In this document: positions 24,315-32,273 of the stretch, one piece after another
Layout: every line of letters starts with the position of its first letter
Position numbering within the stretch: position 1 is the stretch's first letter
Source: an uncultured Prevotellaceae bacterium
GTDB taxonomy: Bacteria; Bacteroidota; Bacteroidia; Bacteroidales; Bacteroidaceae
NCBI GenBank assembly: GCA_947167515.1
Contig: CAMVIM010000036.1
Span: forward strand, 1-35,131
DNA: 35,131 bases
Reading direction: 5' to 3'
The notes under the pieces: model-generated
What the model saw: the letters and a program-made list of their open reading frames with translations, nothing else
Told to the model about the DNA's origin: nothing
Database searches by the model: none
Position numbers and translations under genes: made by a program

Positions 24315-24950
24315 TTATCTTGCTTTGATTTTCAAGATGGCAGGATTGCCAGAATAGATGCCTTTCTCTTTGATGGACTTTCTCACCAAAGAGCCGGCAC
24401 CTACAATGATGTTATCGCCAATAGTAACACCATTGGCAAGGACGGATTGGCTACCGATGAAGCAGTTGTTGCCTATCTTACAATCGCCATTCACCATCGT
24501 TCCAGTTGAAATGTGGCACTGGTTACCAATCACCGCATCATGCTCAATGTTTGTGAAAGTATTCAGAATAACATTACAACCTACTTTGGCTCCAGCATTC
24601 ACAAATGCGTGGTGCATCACAACAGTTCCTTCACCGATTGTGGCATATTTGGACACATGGGCTGTAGAGGCAATGAGGGTTGCCAATTTGCCGCCCGCCT
24701 CTTTTACCTTATTGAAGAGTTTGATACGGACTGCAGGGTTCTTGATAAAACCCACGGTGATGACAAACTCTGCCTTATCCACATAGGAGGGTATATCATC
24801 ATCTGTACCGATGACTTTATAGGCAAGCACATCCTTGCCCACTTCCTCCGGCATATCCAGTATGCCAAGAATTGGGAAGCCTGCACTTTCTGCGACTTCA
24901 ATCACAGACTTGCAGTGACCTCCACCTCCTATGAGAATTAATGGTTTCAT
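24315..24950 (-). CDS. legH: Sugar N/O-acetyltransferase with left-handed beta-helix (LegH/NeuD/PglD type)
   Basis: A 211-residue acetyltransferase. An N-terminal Rossmann-like PglD domain starts with KPLILIGGGGHCKSVIEVAE at 2-21. It is followed by hexapeptide repeats from about 100 (TAHVSKYATIGEGTVVMHHA) containing the catalytic His in NIEHDAVIGNQCHI, and ends GIYSGNPAILKIKAR. In the Leg pathway this type acetylates the 4-amino group of the UDP-linked intermediate. The frame stays open to 25181, but the domain begins exactly at ATG 24950 and the extension runs through a tRNA-like structure, so I use 24950. Confidence 0.88.
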   Translation of the reverse strand: MKPLILIGGGGHCKSVIEVAESAGFPILGILDMPEEVGKDVLAYKVIGTDDDIPSYVDKAEFVITVGFIKNPAVRIKLFNKVKEAGGKLATLIASTAHVSKYATIGEGTVVMHHAFVNAGAKVGCNVILNTFTNIEHDAVIGNQCHISTGTMVNGDCKIGNNCFIGSQSVLANGVTIGDNIIVGAGSLVRKSIKEKGIYSGNPAILKIKAR

Positions 24951-24961
24951 TTCAAAAAAAG

Positions 24962-25051
24962 TGGGCTGTGTAGGAATTGAACCTCGGGCTTCTACCATAT
25001 CTATTACTTTCATTGAATTCGACACTACTTTTTGGGGTCTTGCACAGCCCA
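24962..25051 (-). other. tRNA-like or hairpin remnant in the legC-legH spacer
   Basis: TGGGCTGTG (24962-24970) is perfectly complementary to CACAGCCCA (25043-25051), closing a tRNA-sized segment. Read on the minus strand the 3' half contains GGTTCAATTCC, which matches the tRNA T-arm consensus, followed by the acceptor-like ACAGCCCA. But the T-stem pairs only at three positions and I find no clear D-arm or anticodon stem, so a functional tRNA is unlikely. It is followed by C and TTTTTTT, so it may act as a terminator or attenuator before legH. The rest of the 280-base spacer up to 25230 has no supported gene. Confidence 0.4.
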
Positions 25052-25230
25052 GATGAAGCCCCAACCCACCTAAACAAAAATCTTCCTGTAGTTTCCATAC
25101 TGTCTTTAATTTTATAAAGGTTAATACCAATTGTATAAAAAGCCATACTGAACTGAAAGAAGGTTGCAGCAGGGCATCCAAACAGCATTGTCGAAATCAA
25201 ATCCAGAACAAATACGATCTCTTACATCTA

Positions 25231-26376
25231 TTATATCTTCACTGAACTAGGTATATTTACCACTCTATCTGCAAACCAAATAGTATTATTCAAACCATCG
25301 TTCTCACAGTTCTCAAACATGGGAAGACGGTTCATCAGTTCCCAGATGGGGCGCGTCATCACACCATTGTCATTGGTGTACTCAAGGAAGTTCTGCTGTG
25401 CCTCCTTATCTTTCAAAATAACCACATTCAACCAATAGTTGCTCCTTGTATCTGGTGTGTCAACAAAGAACTCTATTTCTGGAATGTTCTTAAAGAACTC
25501 TTCGTAAGCCTTTGCTGTCTCACGTTTGCTTGCCACATACTCCTCAATATGCTCCAATTGGGCACAGCCCAATGCGGCATTGATGTTGGGCATACGGTAG
25601 TTATAGCCAATATGGTCATGCTTGAATTCCCATCTGTGCGGAATCTTTGCCTGTGTCGTGATATGCTTGGCGTATGCGCCCAGTTCTTCATCATTGAAGA
25701 GCATCATACCTCCACCGCCTGTCGTGATGGTCTTGTTACCATTGAAACTGAGAGCACCTACCTTGCCAAAGGTCCCAGTGTGCTTGCCTTTGTAAAGAGA
25801 GCCTATACTTTCGGCAGCATCTTCCACCAGTTCGATATGGTATTCATTGAGGACTTCCACCAGTTCATCCAAATGTACGGGATGACCGAAGGTATGCATG
25901 GGGACACACGCCTTAACTCTCCGACCTGTGTTCTTATTATAGCACTCACCATTCTTCTGTTCCGAGTTCTTGGCAAGCCATTCTCTTACAGCGACAGGAG
26001 AAAGCCCCATGGTGTCTCTATCCACATCAATGAATACGGGATGAGCACCGATGTAACTCAGCGCATTGCAGGTGGCGATAAAGGTCAGTGCCTGTGTCAG
26101 CACCTCATCATCTCTTTGTACACCTGCCAACATCAGTGACATGTGGAGGGCATTGGTTCCACTGACACATACAACTGCACGTTTGCAGCCCGTATATTTT
26201 GCCGTTTCTTCTTCAAAACGATCAACGAATTTACCAACACTACTTACAAAAGTGGTGTCAATGCATTCGTTCAGATATTTCTTTTCATTGCCGATAAATA
26301 CAGGAACAGCAAGTGGAACAAAATCTTGCGCTCCGTATAAATCGTGAATAAAGTCGGTTACTTTTTTATATTCCAT
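25231..26376 (-). CDS. legC: PLP-dependent sugar aminotransferase (LegC type, DegT/DnrJ/EryC1 family)
   Basis: Adds an amino group from glutamate to C4 of the 4-keto-6-deoxy sugar made by LegB. The 381 residues show VCVSGTNALHMSLMLAGVQR near 68-87 (cofactor phosphate binding), VFIDVDRDTMGLSP near 117, VEDAAESIGSLYKGKHTGTF near 185-204 (the PLP-contacting Asp) and SFNGNKTITTGGGGMM near 209-224, whose Lys at about 214 forms the Schiff base. The C-terminal region has HDHIGYNYRMPNINAALGCA, another family hallmark. It is 6 bases from legB. The spacer after it is long (280 bases) compared with the rest of the pathway. Confidence 0.9.
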   Translation of the reverse strand: MEYKKVTDFIHDLYGAQDFVPLAVPVFIGNEKKYLNECIDTTFVSSVGKFVDRFEEETAKYTGCKRAVVCVSGTNALHMSLMLAGVQRDDEVLTQALTFIATCNALSYIGAHPVFIDVDRDTMGLSPVAVREWLAKNSEQKNGECYNKNTGRRVKACVPMHTFGHPVHLDELVEVLNEYHIELVEDAAESIGSLYKGKHTGTFGKVGALSFNGNKTITTGGGGMMLFNDEELGAYAKHITTQAKIPHRWEFKHDHIGYNYRMPNINAALGCAQLEHIEEYVASKRETAKAYEEFFKNIPEIEFFVDTPDTRSNYWLNVVILKDKEAQQNFLEYTNDNGVMTRPIWELMNRLPMFENCENDGLNNTIWFADRVVNIPSSVKI

Positions 26377-26382
26377 ATTTAT

Positions 26383-27621
26383 TTACATCTTTTGGTCAAG
26401 ATTTTTTCCTTTCTCTTCATGTTCGAAGTTAGGAATGAAGTCTTTGATGGCATTAACAACTTGGGCTTTGGTGAAGTCGTCTTGATGGAAGATTCCTTCT
26501 AACTTATCGAAGAGGGTATTGACTTCTGTCATATCATGGCGTGTGGTTTGTTCCACTACACCAAGGGCTTTGAAACGATTCATGTCAATCTTCTCACCTG
26601 GCACATAAAACTCCTCGTAAGCTTTTTCTCCAGTGGTGTCAGAGCCAAAATATACGGCGGGATATTTGGGTAGTTGACAGTTGATAGTTGACAGTTGACA
26701 GTTTTCGGCTTTTAATAAGGCTGCTTTGTGCTTTGCTTCTTCATCGGTGGCGCATTGGTCTTTTTCAAATCCGTTGGCTTTGATGAAGTCATTACAGATA
26801 CTGCTAAAGGTGAGCATCTGGTCTTCACCTAATTTCGGGAAGAACACCTCGCCACCTTTGCCCAAGATACAAGCAAGCATACAAATTTGACCAGACTCTT
26901 CGGGTGAAACGAAGTAACGCTTCACATCGCTTGGTGCTGCCAAGGGTTGCTTCTTCTGAAGTCTGTGAATCCAGCCATCAGGCAAAGAACCATTACTGAA
27001 AGCGACATTGGCAAAACGGGCGGTGGTGACTTTGAAGTACTTATTGTATGCCATCACCAAATCCTCCATGATGCGCTTGCTGGCTCCCATGATATTCACG
27101 GGGTTGGCAGCCTTGTCTGTTGACACACAGAAGAAATGCTTAGGAGGATAGACTGTCAGCAAGTCCATCAACTTCTTTGCCTTGATGTCATTGTTCTCAA
27201 TGAGTGCCTGAACGCTGTAACGGTCTTTCTCCGAACGTACATGTTTGTGAGCCGAGAAGTTGGCAACAATGTCAAAGCCTTTTTCTTCACGGAAGATTCG
27301 TTCAAAAATAGGGTCAGCAAAGTTCAATGTATAGCATCGAAACTCATCTGGAACATAAAGCCCTTCTGTGCTGCGGACATCACGAACTAATTCTGCCAGC
27401 CCATTCTCGTTGAGATCGACCACCACCACACTCTTAGGCTCAAAACGCAGAATCGCCTTGATGAAGGAGGAGCCTATGGAACCAGCACCACCGATCACAC
27501 AGACGGTCTTGCCCTTTATCTCTTTTGTAAGTGTATCTTTGTTTGCCTCTATATCAGCAGTAAACATACTGACTGGGCGTTTGGTTACACTGTCAGCTAT
27601 GAATTTATCTAAATTAAACAT
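26383..27621 (-). CDS. legB: UDP-N-acetylglucosamine 4,6-dehydratase (LegB type) with heptamer-repeat insertion
   Basis: This NAD-dependent SDR enzyme starts the nonulosonate branch. The 412 residues include VCVIGGAGSIGSSFIKAILR at 40-59 (NAD binding), VVDLNENGLAELVRD, FSAHKHVRSEKD (near 129) and FCVSTDKAANPVNIMGASKR around 168-187; the Met-x-x-x-Lys in place of Tyr-x-x-x-Lys is normal for this dehydratase group. Residues about 306-317 (ENCQLSTINCQLP) are encoded by four 7-bp tandem repeats at 26673-26700 and look like a foreign insertion in a surface loop between AALLKA and KYPAVYFGSDTTGEK. A 28-base array is not a multiple of 3, so unit gain or loss would break the frame. No promoter pattern is seen upstream. 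Confidence 0.9.
   Translation of the reverse strand: MFNLDKFIADSVTKRPVSMFTADIEANKDTLTKEIKGKTVCVIGGAGSIGSSFIKAILRFEPKSVVVVDLNENGLAELVRDVRSTEGLYVPDEFRCYTLNFADPIFERIFREEKGFDIVANFSAHKHVRSEKDRYSVQALIENNDIKAKKLMDLLTVYPPKHFFCVSTDKAANPVNIMGASKRIMEDLVMAYNKYFKVTTARFANVAFSNGSLPDGWIHRLQKKQPLAAPSDVKRYFVSPEESGQICMLACILGKGGEVFFPKLGEDQMLTFSSICNDFIKANGFEKDQCATDEEAKHKAALLKAENCQLSTINCQLPKYPAVYFGSDTTGEKAYEEFYVPGEKIDMNRFKALGVVEQTTRHDMTEVNTLFDKLEGIFHQDDFTKAQVVNAIKDFIPNFEHEEKGKNLDQKM
26673..26700. repeat. 4 x 7-bp tandem repeat within legB
   Basis: Units on the plus strand are GTTGACA, GTTGATA, GTTGACA and GTTGACA, followed by a partial GTTTTCG. The minus-strand reading gives the odd peptide NCQLSTINCQL. The same unit GTTGACA recurs in the array at 32709-32771. 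Confidence 0.9.
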
Positions 27622-27727
27622 ATTTATGTTCTAAGAACTGACAAAGAATGGAGGCGAAAGGAATAGTGTTCGAAAGAAAGTGCCTCACAACTCGCTTGCC
27701 AGAATTTTGACAGAAAAGACTCTTGAC

Positions 27728-28519
27728 TTATAGGTTTCCTCTTTCCTTATCCAGATAGTATTTGTAGGTGCCGACGCTCAGTTCATCACAGGCAGCTTCA
27801 TCGCACACAACGATGGCATGGGGATGCATCTGGAGCATGGAGGATGTCCACTTGTGGCTGATGTCACCATCAATGCAGTGCTTGAGGGCGCGTGCCTTGT
27901 TGTGGCCATTGCAGACAAGGAGCACTTCCTTGGCATCCATCACTGTACCGATACCCACTGTCAGTGCCTGCTTGGGAACAAGAGCAAGGTTGCCTTCAAA
28001 GAAGCGGCTGTTGGCATGGATGGTGTCTGTAGTCAGCGTCTTGATACGGGTACGTGAAGACAAGGATGAACCTGGTTCATTGAATGCCAGGTGACCATCA
28101 GGACCGATGCCACCCATGAACAGGTCGATACCTCCTGCTGCCAAGATGGCCTTCTCATAATCCTCGCACTCCTTCTTCAAGTCTCTGGCATTGCCATTGA
28201 GGATATGCACATTCTCTGGCTTGATGTCGATATGGCTGAAGAAGTTGTTCCACATGAAAGAGTGGTAGGACTCTGGATGTTCCTCAGGAAGATTGACATA
28301 CTCATCCATATTGAAGGTGATGACATTCTGGAAGGATATCTTGCCTTCCTTGTTCATCTGGATGAGTTCTCTATACAGACCAAGCGGGGATGAACCTGTG
28401 GGGCATCCCAATACAAATGGTTTCTCGACTGTTGGATTGGCTTCAATGATTCTGTTGGCTACATAGTTTGCCGCCCATTTTGACATGGTGGCATAGTCGG
28501 GTTCAATGATTACTCGCAT
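27728..28519 (-). CDS. nagB: Glucosamine-6-phosphate deaminase
   Basis: Interconverts glucosamine-6-phosphate and fructose-6-phosphate plus ammonia. The 263 residues align without gaps to the catalytic positions of E. coli NagB: D72 (FNMDEYV), D141 and H143 (GPDGH) and E148 (FNEPGSS). The sugar-phosphate loop CPTGSSPLGLY lies at 39-49. The gene is followed by a 106-base spacer and then legB, so co-transcription is possible but not required. It would link the amino-sugar pool to the nonulosonate and ManNAcA branches. Its composition is like that of a housekeeping gene, which may mark the boundary of the polysaccharide cluster. No TAnnTTTG box is visible upstream. Confidence 0.93.
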   Translation of the reverse strand: MRVIIEPDYATMSKWAANYVANRIIEANPTVEKPFVLGCPTGSSPLGLYRELIQMNKEGKISFQNVITFNMDEYVNLPEEHPESYHSFMWNNFFSHIDIKPENVHILNGNARDLKKECEDYEKAILAAGGIDLFMGGIGPDGHLAFNEPGSSLSSRTRIKTLTTDTIHANSRFFEGNLALVPKQALTVGIGTVMDAKEVLLVCNGHNKARALKHCIDGDISHKWTSSMLQMHPHAIVVCDEAACDELSVGTYKYYLDKERGNL

Positions 28520-28630
28520 AATATTTATTTGTTTGTGATTAAAATATAATTATCATAAAAAAGCCGCGGACTTGCACCTGGAAGGAATAGTTGCATAAGA
28601 AACAGATGTAGTATCGTTGGCTTTATTCAA

Positions 28631-28658
28631 TTCATAATTTATAATGCATAATGCATAA
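28631..28658. repeat. 4 x 7-bp AT-rich tandem repeat upstream of nagB
   Basis: Units are TTCATAA, TTTATAA, TGCATAA and TGCATAA, followed by TTGG. They lie in the 293-base spacer 28520-28812, which holds no gene. The same spacer has a short hairpin TTCGT-TAAT-ACGAA at 28706-28719 and a 9-base direct repeat CGAACGGCG at 28716-28724 and 28785-28793. Confidence 0.75.
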
Positions 28659-28812
28659 TTGGTTAGGCACAATAGGAGGGCTTGAAAAATTGAAAAGTAA
28701 GGAAATTCGTTAATACGAACGGCGTACGGAATTAATAGGCACTGGGGGTATTAATGAATTGGGAGTGGCGGTTTGAATTATAGTCGAACGGCGGTGAACT
28801 AAATTGAATTTG

Positions 28813-30138
28813 TTAGGATGGGGCATTTCCTGTACCTTCATCTGCATTTCCAATATCTATGGGCATTACCATCCGAGGATCCATGTGGATGAAGTTGATG
28901 ACATTCTTGAAGTCAACATCGCAATCATGGTAATTTTGTTTCTGTGCTTCTTCCAATCCTATATGTGCAAAATGATCGGCTTCTTTGATATGACCCATCG
29001 CAAGATGTGTCTGTGAGACATTGGCTAGATTTTGGATGTTGTGAGGAGCGTAGAGAAGCACTGTATTGAAGTCGTTGAGGGCTTGCGGCATCTTCCCTGC
29101 CAGTCTGTAACATATACCCCTCTGCAGAATGGCCATAATCATGTCTGGGGCGATGGTTGCACCGATGACTGCCGTGAGCACTTCTGCAGCTTCCTCATTT
29201 TGATTCTTCTCTCTCAAGATGGAGGCTTTGTTGATGTTGGCTGGCCAGAAGTACGGCATAATCTTGATGCAGTGATCCAGATAGGTCTCGTTCCTTTCTT
29301 TCCACAACGGGTCTCCGCTTTCACGCACTAGTCTTGCCTTGTTGTAATAAGCCATGACAAGATCAGGATTAAAGGTCAGGGCTTGGTCAAAATATTCGTC
29401 AGCCTTGGCATATTCACCTATTGCTGAATAAGAATTGGCTATATTCATCATCAGGTTCTCATCTTGTGGGTCAATCTTTAAACCAGCCTCATAAATCTCT
29501 ATGCTTTTCTTGTAATCCTTGAGGGTCACATAATAATTTCCCAACGCAAAATAAGGTGCTACGGTCTTCGTGTCTATCTTTGACGCCATCTCGAAATCGG
29601 CAAGTGCCTTCTCGTAACGAGTCAGCTGAAGGTAGGCATCTCCGCGACTGATATAGACGTATGCATAATTCACGCCTTTCACGTTGCCGCTAGTTCGCAG
29701 GAAGTGTGTGTATTCTTGTACGCGTTTTCCTGGGTCTGGGATGTTGGCGATACGGGTCAACTGGTCATAGAAGTTTTGACGGAAGGTGCTGTTGTCCAGA
29801 ATTCGTTTGATCTGTTCCTCTGCTTTGTTCACAATATTCTTCTGAGCTTTATCAGCTTCCAACATCACATCCCTATTCTTCTGTTCAATATTGTTGAACT
29901 TTTCTTCCATCCTTTGGCGCATGTCCTCCAGTTCCTTCACCTTTTGATCGATGTTCCACAGGGCAATCACAGAGAACACGAGAAACACCACCGTCATCAC
30001 CGTTCCCCACAGGGATATCGCATCGCCAGGCAACAATGCCTCTATGTCCCAGCCTTGATGATGAACATGTACCCAAAGCACCGCCTCAATGAGTACAAAG
30101 ATGAGGATTGTACAAATGAAGTATTTCAGGTATTTCAT
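28813..30138 (-). CDS. Membrane-anchored TPR protein with coiled coil
   Basis: A 441-residue protein. Two membrane segments lie near 7-26 (FICTILIFVLIEAVLWVHV) and 43-64 (LWGTVMTVVFLVFSVIALWN). A charged coiled coil follows from about 66 to 120 (KVKELEDMRQRMEEKFNNIE), then at least six TPR units between about 150 and 410, for example AYVYISRGDAYLQLTRYEKA and APYFALGNYYVTLKDYKKSI. The topology places the coiled coil and TPRs on one side of the inner membrane, as a protein-binding scaffold. It is 14 bases downstream of the PD-(D/E)XK-like gene, so the two are probably co-expressed. Function unknown; a membrane effector or scaffold of an accessory system is my inference. Confidence 0.85.
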   Translation of the reverse strand: MKYLKYFICTILIFVLIEAVLWVHVHHQGWDIEALLPGDAISLWGTVMTVVFLVFSVIALWNIDQKVKELEDMRQRMEEKFNNIEQKNRDVMLEADKAQKNIVNKAEEQIKRILDNSTFRQNFYDQLTRIANIPDPGKRVQEYTHFLRTSGNVKGVNYAYVYISRGDAYLQLTRYEKALADFEMASKIDTKTVAPYFALGNYYVTLKDYKKSIEIYEAGLKIDPQDENLMMNIANSYSAIGEYAKADEYFDQALTFNPDLVMAYYNKARLVRESGDPLWKERNETYLDHCIKIMPYFWPANINKASILREKNQNEEAAEVLTAVIGATIAPDMIMAILQRGICYRLAGKMPQALNDFNTVLLYAPHNIQNLANVSQTHLAMGHIKEADHFAHIGLEEAQKQNYHDCDVDFKNVINFIHMDPRMVMPIDIGNADEGTGNAPS

Positions 30139-30152
30139 TCACCTTTAGAACA

Positions 30153-31361
30153 TTAATAGTTGTCGTGCATCAGGTCGTCAAACAATCCGCGTTCATTGCC
30201 ATCTCCAACTAACGATATCAGATAAGAATTCATGAGGGGCTTTGGATGTAGAGCGTTGGGATTCATAAAGACATGGCATGAATAATTTTCTTCGTTGATG
30301 CTGTTGTCATCAATGAAAATAAGTCCTGTTATATGTTGCGACACCTCAAAGACTGTTTCTGGGCCTGTGAATTTAGGGACGATTTGACTCATTTTTGTTG
30401 TCTGATCGTGCATATATCCACAAAAGGTACGGCGCGCAAGAGAGCGGTAATATATTTGATTGGCATTTATAAAACTATTAATTTTGCCATTATACCAAGG
30501 GAAGTTGACCAATAATAACATGAAGGAAGTACTCTTCATTATCTTCTTTGTGTAGCGTTTGAAAATCAAATTCCTTGTCTCTTCAGCATGACGGTATGGA
30601 TCATAGCTGGACATGGCAGAATTCACACCGCCTCCCCACATAATTCGATATCTGAGTTGGGGTAAGATAGTACTGGTGAAACTCTTTGTTCCTGAGAACT
30701 GGGTCTGGTGCTTCTCCAAGAATGTAGTCAGTTCTTGGCAGAGTTGACCACGGTTGGTCGAATAATCCTCGTCGTCTTCATCCAATGGATATTCAGGTAG
30801 GATGTCGCACTTTGCTGATTGTTGGGATTTATCAATAGCCTCGGTTATAATACCTTTTAAAATGCTGCCAATTGTATCTGATAAAATCTTTACATCAAAA
30901 TATAAGTCATATTCGTCAATGTAACCATCCTCATTGGTGGCTTTTCTTCCTAGGTCCTTTGCATATGACTCATTTGCAGGAAGAGTCTTGTTCAGTTCAA
31001 TGGTACCAACAAGATAATCATTATACATTACATCATAAGCCACGAGTTCAGCATAGGCTCCTTCCCAATTGTTGGGGTCTGCAATCTGCTTTACTTGCTC
31101 TTTTAGATCATTATATGAGGCAGTATCTTTGAATTTGTCTCTTAAACGTATCAGACGAGCTTTAAAATTCCTTTTGAATTCTTTATACTCCTCCAAGTAA
31201 CACAGCGTTCCTATAACATTGTTGGAAGGTGCTGGTTTGATGACAATGGTGTTGGCGCCAAATACTTCATCGACTAACCGTTGATACAGCACATATGCTT
31301 CTTCTTTTGTGGATTTTGTTTCCATGGGAAAAAGTCTTCTAAACAAATTCGAGAGACACAT
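30153..31361 (-). CDS. Uncharacterised protein with a possible PD-(D/E)XK nuclease core
   Basis: I do not recognise the family. The 402-residue protein has an N-terminal helical region. From 100 to 158 it has a pattern compatible with a restriction-endonuclease-like fold: NWEGAYAELVAYDVM (E100/E105), then GYIDEYDLYFDVKIL with D149/D152 and D156-V-K158. An acidic linker, PLDEDDEDYS, lies near 198. The C-terminal half is soluble and contains LPQLRYRIMWGGGVNSAM near 240. The start is ATG 31361, or ATG 31325 (METKSTKEE), which removes a basic hydrophobic lead. A membrane TPR gene lies 14 bases downstream and a coiled-coil gene and an NTase-HEPN pair upstream. The nuclease assignment is tentative. 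Confidence 0.72.
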   Translation of the reverse strand: MCLSNLFRRLFPMETKSTKEEAYVLYQRLVDEVFGANTIVIKPAPSNNVIGTLCYLEEYKEFKRNFKARLIRLRDKFKDTASYNDLKEQVKQIADPNNWEGAYAELVAYDVMYNDYLVGTIELNKTLPANESYAKDLGRKATNEDGYIDEYDLYFDVKILSDTIGSILKGIITEAIDKSQQSAKCDILPEYPLDEDDEDYSTNRGQLCQELTTFLEKHQTQFSGTKSFTSTILPQLRYRIMWGGGVNSAMSSYDPYRHAEETRNLIFKRYTKKIMKSTSFMLLLVNFPWYNGKINSFINANQIYYRSLARRTFCGYMHDQTTKMSQIVPKFTGPETVFEVSQHITGLIFIDDNSINEENYSCHVFMNPNALHPKPLMNSYLISLVGDGNERGLFDDLMHDNY

Positions 31362-31454
31362 GATTTATTGTCGATTTCTCCGGAAGGAGAGCAGCAAGCG
31401 TCCAATCCTTGGGCAAACAGCCAATTTTTTACAAGTAAAGGGTGCATTCTTGAC

Positions 31455-31814
31455 CTATCCCTCTTGCGACGTTTCTGCTTTGAAACGTTGGGCTGCTGTT
31501 TCAAATTCCTCTTCTGCCACTTCTACCATTTTTCCTGCATTTAACATGCGTTCGAGCAACTCTTTTTGAAGTTCCAAAGTATGGATATGCTGATGTCTGA
31601 GACCCTCCAGATGAGTCAGCGTCTTATGGTATGCTTGAATGCTCTTGCCGGAATGCTGAAGTTTTTCACATTTGCGAGCCAACTCACGGATTTGACGTTC
31701 CAACTTTTCAGAATGCTTTTCAAGGAAATCCACCACATCGCTCAGAGTCTGCCTTTTGGCTTTCGCTCTTTGATAGTTGACAATCCTTTCAAGCACTTCG
31801 TCACGGGGTGTCAT
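31455..31814 (-). CDS. Small coiled-coil protein
   Basis: A 119-residue, highly charged, almost wholly helical protein. Heptad-like stretches run across FLEKHSEKLERQIRELARKC (about 30-49) and HTLELQKELLERMLNAGKMV (about 78-97). No signal peptide or membrane segment and no family recognised. It starts 39 bases after the HEPN gene and ends 93 bases before the PD-(D/E)XK-like gene. That 93-base gap contains a small TCTCC-GGAA-GGAGA hairpin at 31377-31390. Probably an adaptor or oligomerising partner in the same operon. Confidence 0.72.
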   Translation of the reverse strand: MTPRDEVLERIVNYQRAKAKRQTLSDVVDFLEKHSEKLERQIRELARKCEKLQHSGKSIQAYHKTLTHLEGLRHQHIHTLELQKELLERMLNAGKMVEVAEEEFETAAQRFKAETSQEG

Positions 31815-31853
31815 AATGGGAGTGGAAAAGGGGTTAAGAGGTGAAAAAAGGTT

Positions 31854-32273
31854 TTACAGAGTCTTCTTTTTCAAACTTTCTCTTGCCTCTTTGGCCACAT
31901 CTGCTATCAACTGTTCCGTTGGAGCAAACAATGGTAACACATCTTGCTCCTCCAAATCATAATGGTCATTGTAATCACCTGTTAAACGAAGAGTGAAAAG
32001 TTTGTTGTACAAACGTCCTTGTTCTGTCGAAAAGACACCAGTCTTAACAAAATGCAATCCGAACACTCTGAGAATTGTTTCATGAGTCTTGGCCGTATGC
32101 CCATTGACAATCAGCAGGGCTGAAACGGCATAGTATGCCGCATAATACATACGGTTGGCTATCAAACTCCAGAATTTCATCGGCAGGTTACACCTTGCTT
32201 CTTCCAGTGTTTTTGTGGCTTTCTCCAATCGATATGTTACTATTGCCTCGCGTTCTTCCTGATTCAAACTCAT
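31854..32273 (-). CDS. HEPN domain protein (toxin-like partner of the nucleotidyltransferase)
   Basis: A 139-residue HEPN protein (PF05168 type). AIVTYRLEKATKTLEEARCN opens the first helix, FWSLIANRMYYAAYYAVSAL (about 34-53) is the family core, and LRLTGDYNDHYDLEEQDVLP (about 95-114) holds the RNase-like R...H region, here with seven residues between R and H, slightly longer than the strict R-x4-6-H spacing. HEPN proteins paired with minimal nucleotidyltransferases usually act as RNase toxins or RNA-binding partners. It overlaps the nucleotidyltransferase gene by 4 bases (ATGA), with the nucleotidyltransferase first. It is a distinct type from the HepT at 5577. Confidence 0.86.
   Translation of the reverse strand: MSLNQEEREAIVTYRLEKATKTLEEARCNLPMKFWSLIANRMYYAAYYAVSALLIVNGHTAKTHETILRVFGLHFVKTGVFSTEQGRLYNKLFTLRLTGDYNDHYDLEEQDVLPLFAPTEQLIADVAKEARESLKKKTL

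Noticed and set aside
24962-25051. Functional tRNA gene
   Set aside because: Only the acceptor-like stem and a T-arm-like sequence are present; the T-stem has two mismatches and no D-arm or anticodon stem can be drawn.
24951-25181. Upstream extension of the legH frame
   Set aside because: The acetyltransferase domain begins exactly at ATG 24950; the extension translates a structured, tRNA-like spacer and gives no recognisable domain.
28556-28575. GC-rich palindrome CCGCGG next to an A/T run upstream of nagB
   Set aside because: The loop would be too small for a stable hairpin; I could not support a terminator or operator there.
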